DNA of 31,336 nucleotides from Entamoeba invadens IP1. Its lineage: Eukaryota; Evosea; Mastigamoebida; Endamoebidae. The stretch's first letter is position 1, and every line of letters starts with the position of its first letter. Position numbers and translations under genes: made by a program. A model generated the notes under the pieces. It searched no databases. It was given only the letters and a program-made list of their open reading frames with translations, and was not told where the DNA came from. This document shows positions 29,486 to 31,336 of this stretch, in pieces. Where the stretch lies: NCBI RefSeq assembly GCF_000330505.1, contig NW_004440451.1, positions 30,670-62,005 on the forward strand, in the 5' to 3' direction.

Positions 29486-31336
29486 ATGAGTGAAGTAATA
29501 ATTGATACTCCACCAACTCTAGTTGAAGCCAAAAACAATCTTATTGACAAGCTGTACGTTGCAAACGTCATTAACAGGCTCAGAGAAATTGACGAGAGAA
29601 AGCCGAATGATTGCAAACGTTGGTTTTGGGAGTTAGTTCAAAATGCGAAAGATTCCCTTTCTCAGACTGGTCAAAAGGGCGTTGATATCAGTGTCAAAAT
29701 CACTGACGACGCATTTGAGTTTTCACACAATGGAGCTCCTTTTACTGGAAAAGCAGCCTTAGCTCTTTTATATAAATACTCTGAAGGTAAGACTAATGAC
29801 TCAGAGTCGACTGGTCGGTTTGGCACGGGTTTCTTAACAACGCACACCCTCTCCAAAATAGTATCAATTAGTGGTGACATGTATTATGATAATACCAAAG
29901 AAAGAGTCATTGGGTTTAGAACGACGATGTACAGAAATGGTACAACCGATCTCGAGCTCCTTGAAGGAGTCAAACAGATGTTTAATGAATTGAAATTTTA
30001 CGAGCCACGACCTTATAAGACTACTTTTACATATCAAGTCAGAACAGAAGATAACAAAATGGCACTTGAAATGGGCACAGAGAATATCTATGATAATGCA
30101 GTGCAAACCATGTTGTTCTGCAAAGTAGTTAATAAGATAGAAATAAACAACAAAGGAGTAAAGACGATATTTAAAAGAGTTTCAAATAGTACTGAAGGTG
30201 ATTTGGAAGTCATCAATTTTGTCGTTGAAAATAGTGAAAGTGTCATTAAGAGAAACTTTTTGTTGTGTGAACTTGAAGAACAATCTGAAGAACTCACAAG
30301 AAGATTTAAGAATCCACGAAACGTGAGACTGTCTGCTGCAGTAGAATTTAACGAAAATAAAGAATTGGTGGATGTCAAAGGGCCATCACTTTATTGTGTC
30401 CTTCCTCTTGTTGGGAGTGAAAAGATGCAATTTCCATTTCTTTTAAATTCACCCGATTTTGAGCCTGAAAGTGAGCGTCAAGGACTTTTCTTATCAGGAA
30501 AAGAAAGAATAGAAGAGACTGGTTGTATTTCTAACACTGGGATAAATCGAATGATTCTGAAAAGAGCAATTCCTTTATACAAAAAGTTTGTGGATCATTT
30601 GAAAAAATATTCATATAAAAACATTCAAATGGTTGGGAGGGGAATTAAAACAGTACCCGAATTGGACGCAAACTTTTCTAAAGAGTGGTATACTCAAAAC
30701 TACTTTTTACCACTCAGAGAAGTGATGAAAAACGCACCAATTGTCGAAGGTGAATACGGAAAGATGCCACTTTTTAAACACAACACACAATTTGTCAAAT
30801 TTCCAGTCATAGAAGACAACAAATATTTGAGCGAATTTTATGACCTTTTTAGAGTTTTTCATGTTGGCGAAATCCCATTGAAGTATTGTTTAGAAGAATG
30901 GACGGAACAATTATGGGAGGAATGTGAGAAGACTACACTCAAAATGTTTTTACAAGAAATTGAGAAATGTGGGTGTGTGGCTGTGATGAAAAGCAAAATG
31001 AAAATTGAAGACGAACCCTTTGATTTTCTAAATAAACTGCTTCTCTTTGTGAAAAAGGTAAAACCAGAGTATTTGACTAAAATTAAATTGATTCCAAACG
31101 AAAAAATGAATTTTATGCAATACAATGAAGACATCATCGATATCTCAAAAGTCAATCCAATATTAGTCGACATTGTCGAGTCACTTGGAATCACAAATTG
31201 GAGGGATATCGCTTTAAATAATAAAATTACTTGTTTTACTATAAACGAAAATCGCATATACACAAACTCTAAAACATCTACTTACATTGATACTTTGGTA
31301 TTAAAAGTAAAGACGCAATCCGATGACTTAAAAAAG
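29486..31336 (+). CDS. GHKL (Hsp90-type) ATPase domain protein, sacsin/NO VEIN-like, partial at right edge
   Basis: 617 codons from ATG to the window edge without a stop. The N-terminal ATPase fold is clear: N-box ELVQNAKDS (Glu49, Asn53, Asp56), then FSHNGAPF (residues 79-86) where Hsp90 and gyrase have DxGxP but sacsin/NOV-type proteins have HNG, and TGRFGTGFLTT (109-119), the glycine-rich lid. The rest has no membrane segment. LPLVGSEKMQFPFLLNSPDF (about 312-331) resembles the transducer region in such proteins, and PESERQGL follows. Likely role: an ATP-driven chaperone-like or scaffold protein in the cytoplasm or nucleus; substrate unknown. Length and C-terminal domains lie outside the window. 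A MORC-like protein is the main alternative. Sequence quality is good and the frame has no defect. Confidence 0.85.
   Translation, partial: MSEVIIDTPPTLVEAKNNLIDKLYVANVINRLREIDERKPNDCKRWFWELVQNAKDSLSQTGQKGVDISVKITDDAFEFSHNGAPFTGKAALALLYKYSEGKTNDSESTGRFGTGFLTTHTLSKIVSISGDMYYDNTKERVIGFRTTMYRNGTTDLELLEGVKQMFNELKFYEPRPYKTTFTYQVRTEDNKMALEMGTENIYDNAVQTMLFCKVVNKIEINNKGVKTIFKRVSNSTEGDLEVINFVVENSESVIKRNFLLCELEEQSEELTRRFKNPRNVRLSAAVEFNENKELVDVKGPSLYCVLPLVGSEKMQFPFLLNSPDFEPESERQGLFLSGKERIEETGCISNTGINRMILKRAIPLYKKFVDHLKKYSYKNIQMVGRGIKTVPELDANFSKEWYTQNYFLPLREVMKNAPIVEGEYGKMPLFKHNTQFVKFPVIEDNKYLSEFYDLFRVFHVGEIPLKYCLEEWTEQLWEECEKTTLKMFLQEIEKCGCVAVMKSKMKIEDEPFDFLNKLLLFVKKVKPEYLTKIKLIPNEKMNFMQYNEDIIDISKVNPILVDIVESLGITNWRDIALNNKITCFTINENRIYTNSKTSTYIDTLVLKVKTQSDDLKK

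Noticed and set aside
29341..31263. Minus-strand ORFs 29341-29616, 29671-29880, 29864-30106, 30088-30378, 30859-31263
   Set aside because: They lie opposite, or run off the 5' end of, the plus-strand GHKL ATPase frame, which has recognisable motifs and runs unbroken through the region.
1..31336. CRISPR array, prophage or bacterial operon
   Set aside because: No regularly spaced repeats, no Shine-Dalgarno-led gene runs; spliceosomal RNA, an intron, ubiquitin and eukaryotic kinases show a eukaryotic nuclear sequence.

Overview
The window reads as nuclear DNA of an Entamoeba species. Four things point there: very AT-rich intergenic DNA with short-5'UTR genes and TATTTAAA/GAAC-type promoter words; a GTTTGT...TAG intron; and families typical of the genus, namely cysteine-rich transmembrane kinases (TMK), BspA-like leucine-rich-repeat (LRR) proteins, a TLDc-domain protein and a divergent ubiquitin. 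The Tc1/mariner-type DNA transposons and a lone tRNA gene, rather than a tRNA array, fit a DNA-transposon-rich species such as E. invadens or E. moshkovskii better than E. histolytica. The species assignment is inference.

Layout. 1-2397 (minus): extracellular part of a TMK-type protein, joined from two exons across a 371-nt intron and cut by the left edge. 3657-5860: two divergent, paralogous secreted Cys-rich proteins, one with a GPI-type tail. 6687-11055 (plus): a TMK pseudogene, 5'-truncated, with two frameshifts and two stops. 11508-11902 (minus): a decayed coding block. 13025-13189: a possible small secreted protein. 13743-16166: a 2,424-bp Tc1/mariner element with TA flanks and identical 430-bp inverted repeats, whose transposase carries a nonsense codon and lacks the first catalytic Asp. 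16227-16859: two broken, related Lys-rich mini-ORFs, head to head. 17881-18063: a well-preserved U2 snRNA gene. 18243-19058 (minus): an unknown protein whose frame is stopped at codon 4. 20007-21050: an intact BspA-like LRR gene. 21795-22028: ubiquitin. 22167-22237 (minus): tRNA-Gly(UCC). 22888-23718 (minus): a TLDc protein with an N-myristoylation-type start. 23719-27236: mostly low-complexity, with one coding relic at 26186-26386. 27239-28864: a TA-flanked pair of near-identical inverted arms that enclose a broken LRR gene and a GC-richer block. 29486 to the right edge: a GHKL-type ATPase related to the sacsin/NO VEIN class, open to the end of the window.

There are no operons; genes are single units on both strands. 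The general picture is a subtelomere-like or accessory stretch where surface and sensor gene families (TMK, LRR, secreted Cys-rich) sit among housekeeping RNA genes and decay between mobile elements. The most unusual observations are the LRR fragment enclosed by transposon-type inverted repeats, the mariner copy with pristine ends but a doubly disabled transposase, and several short decayed coding islands that have no ATG and are easily missed.
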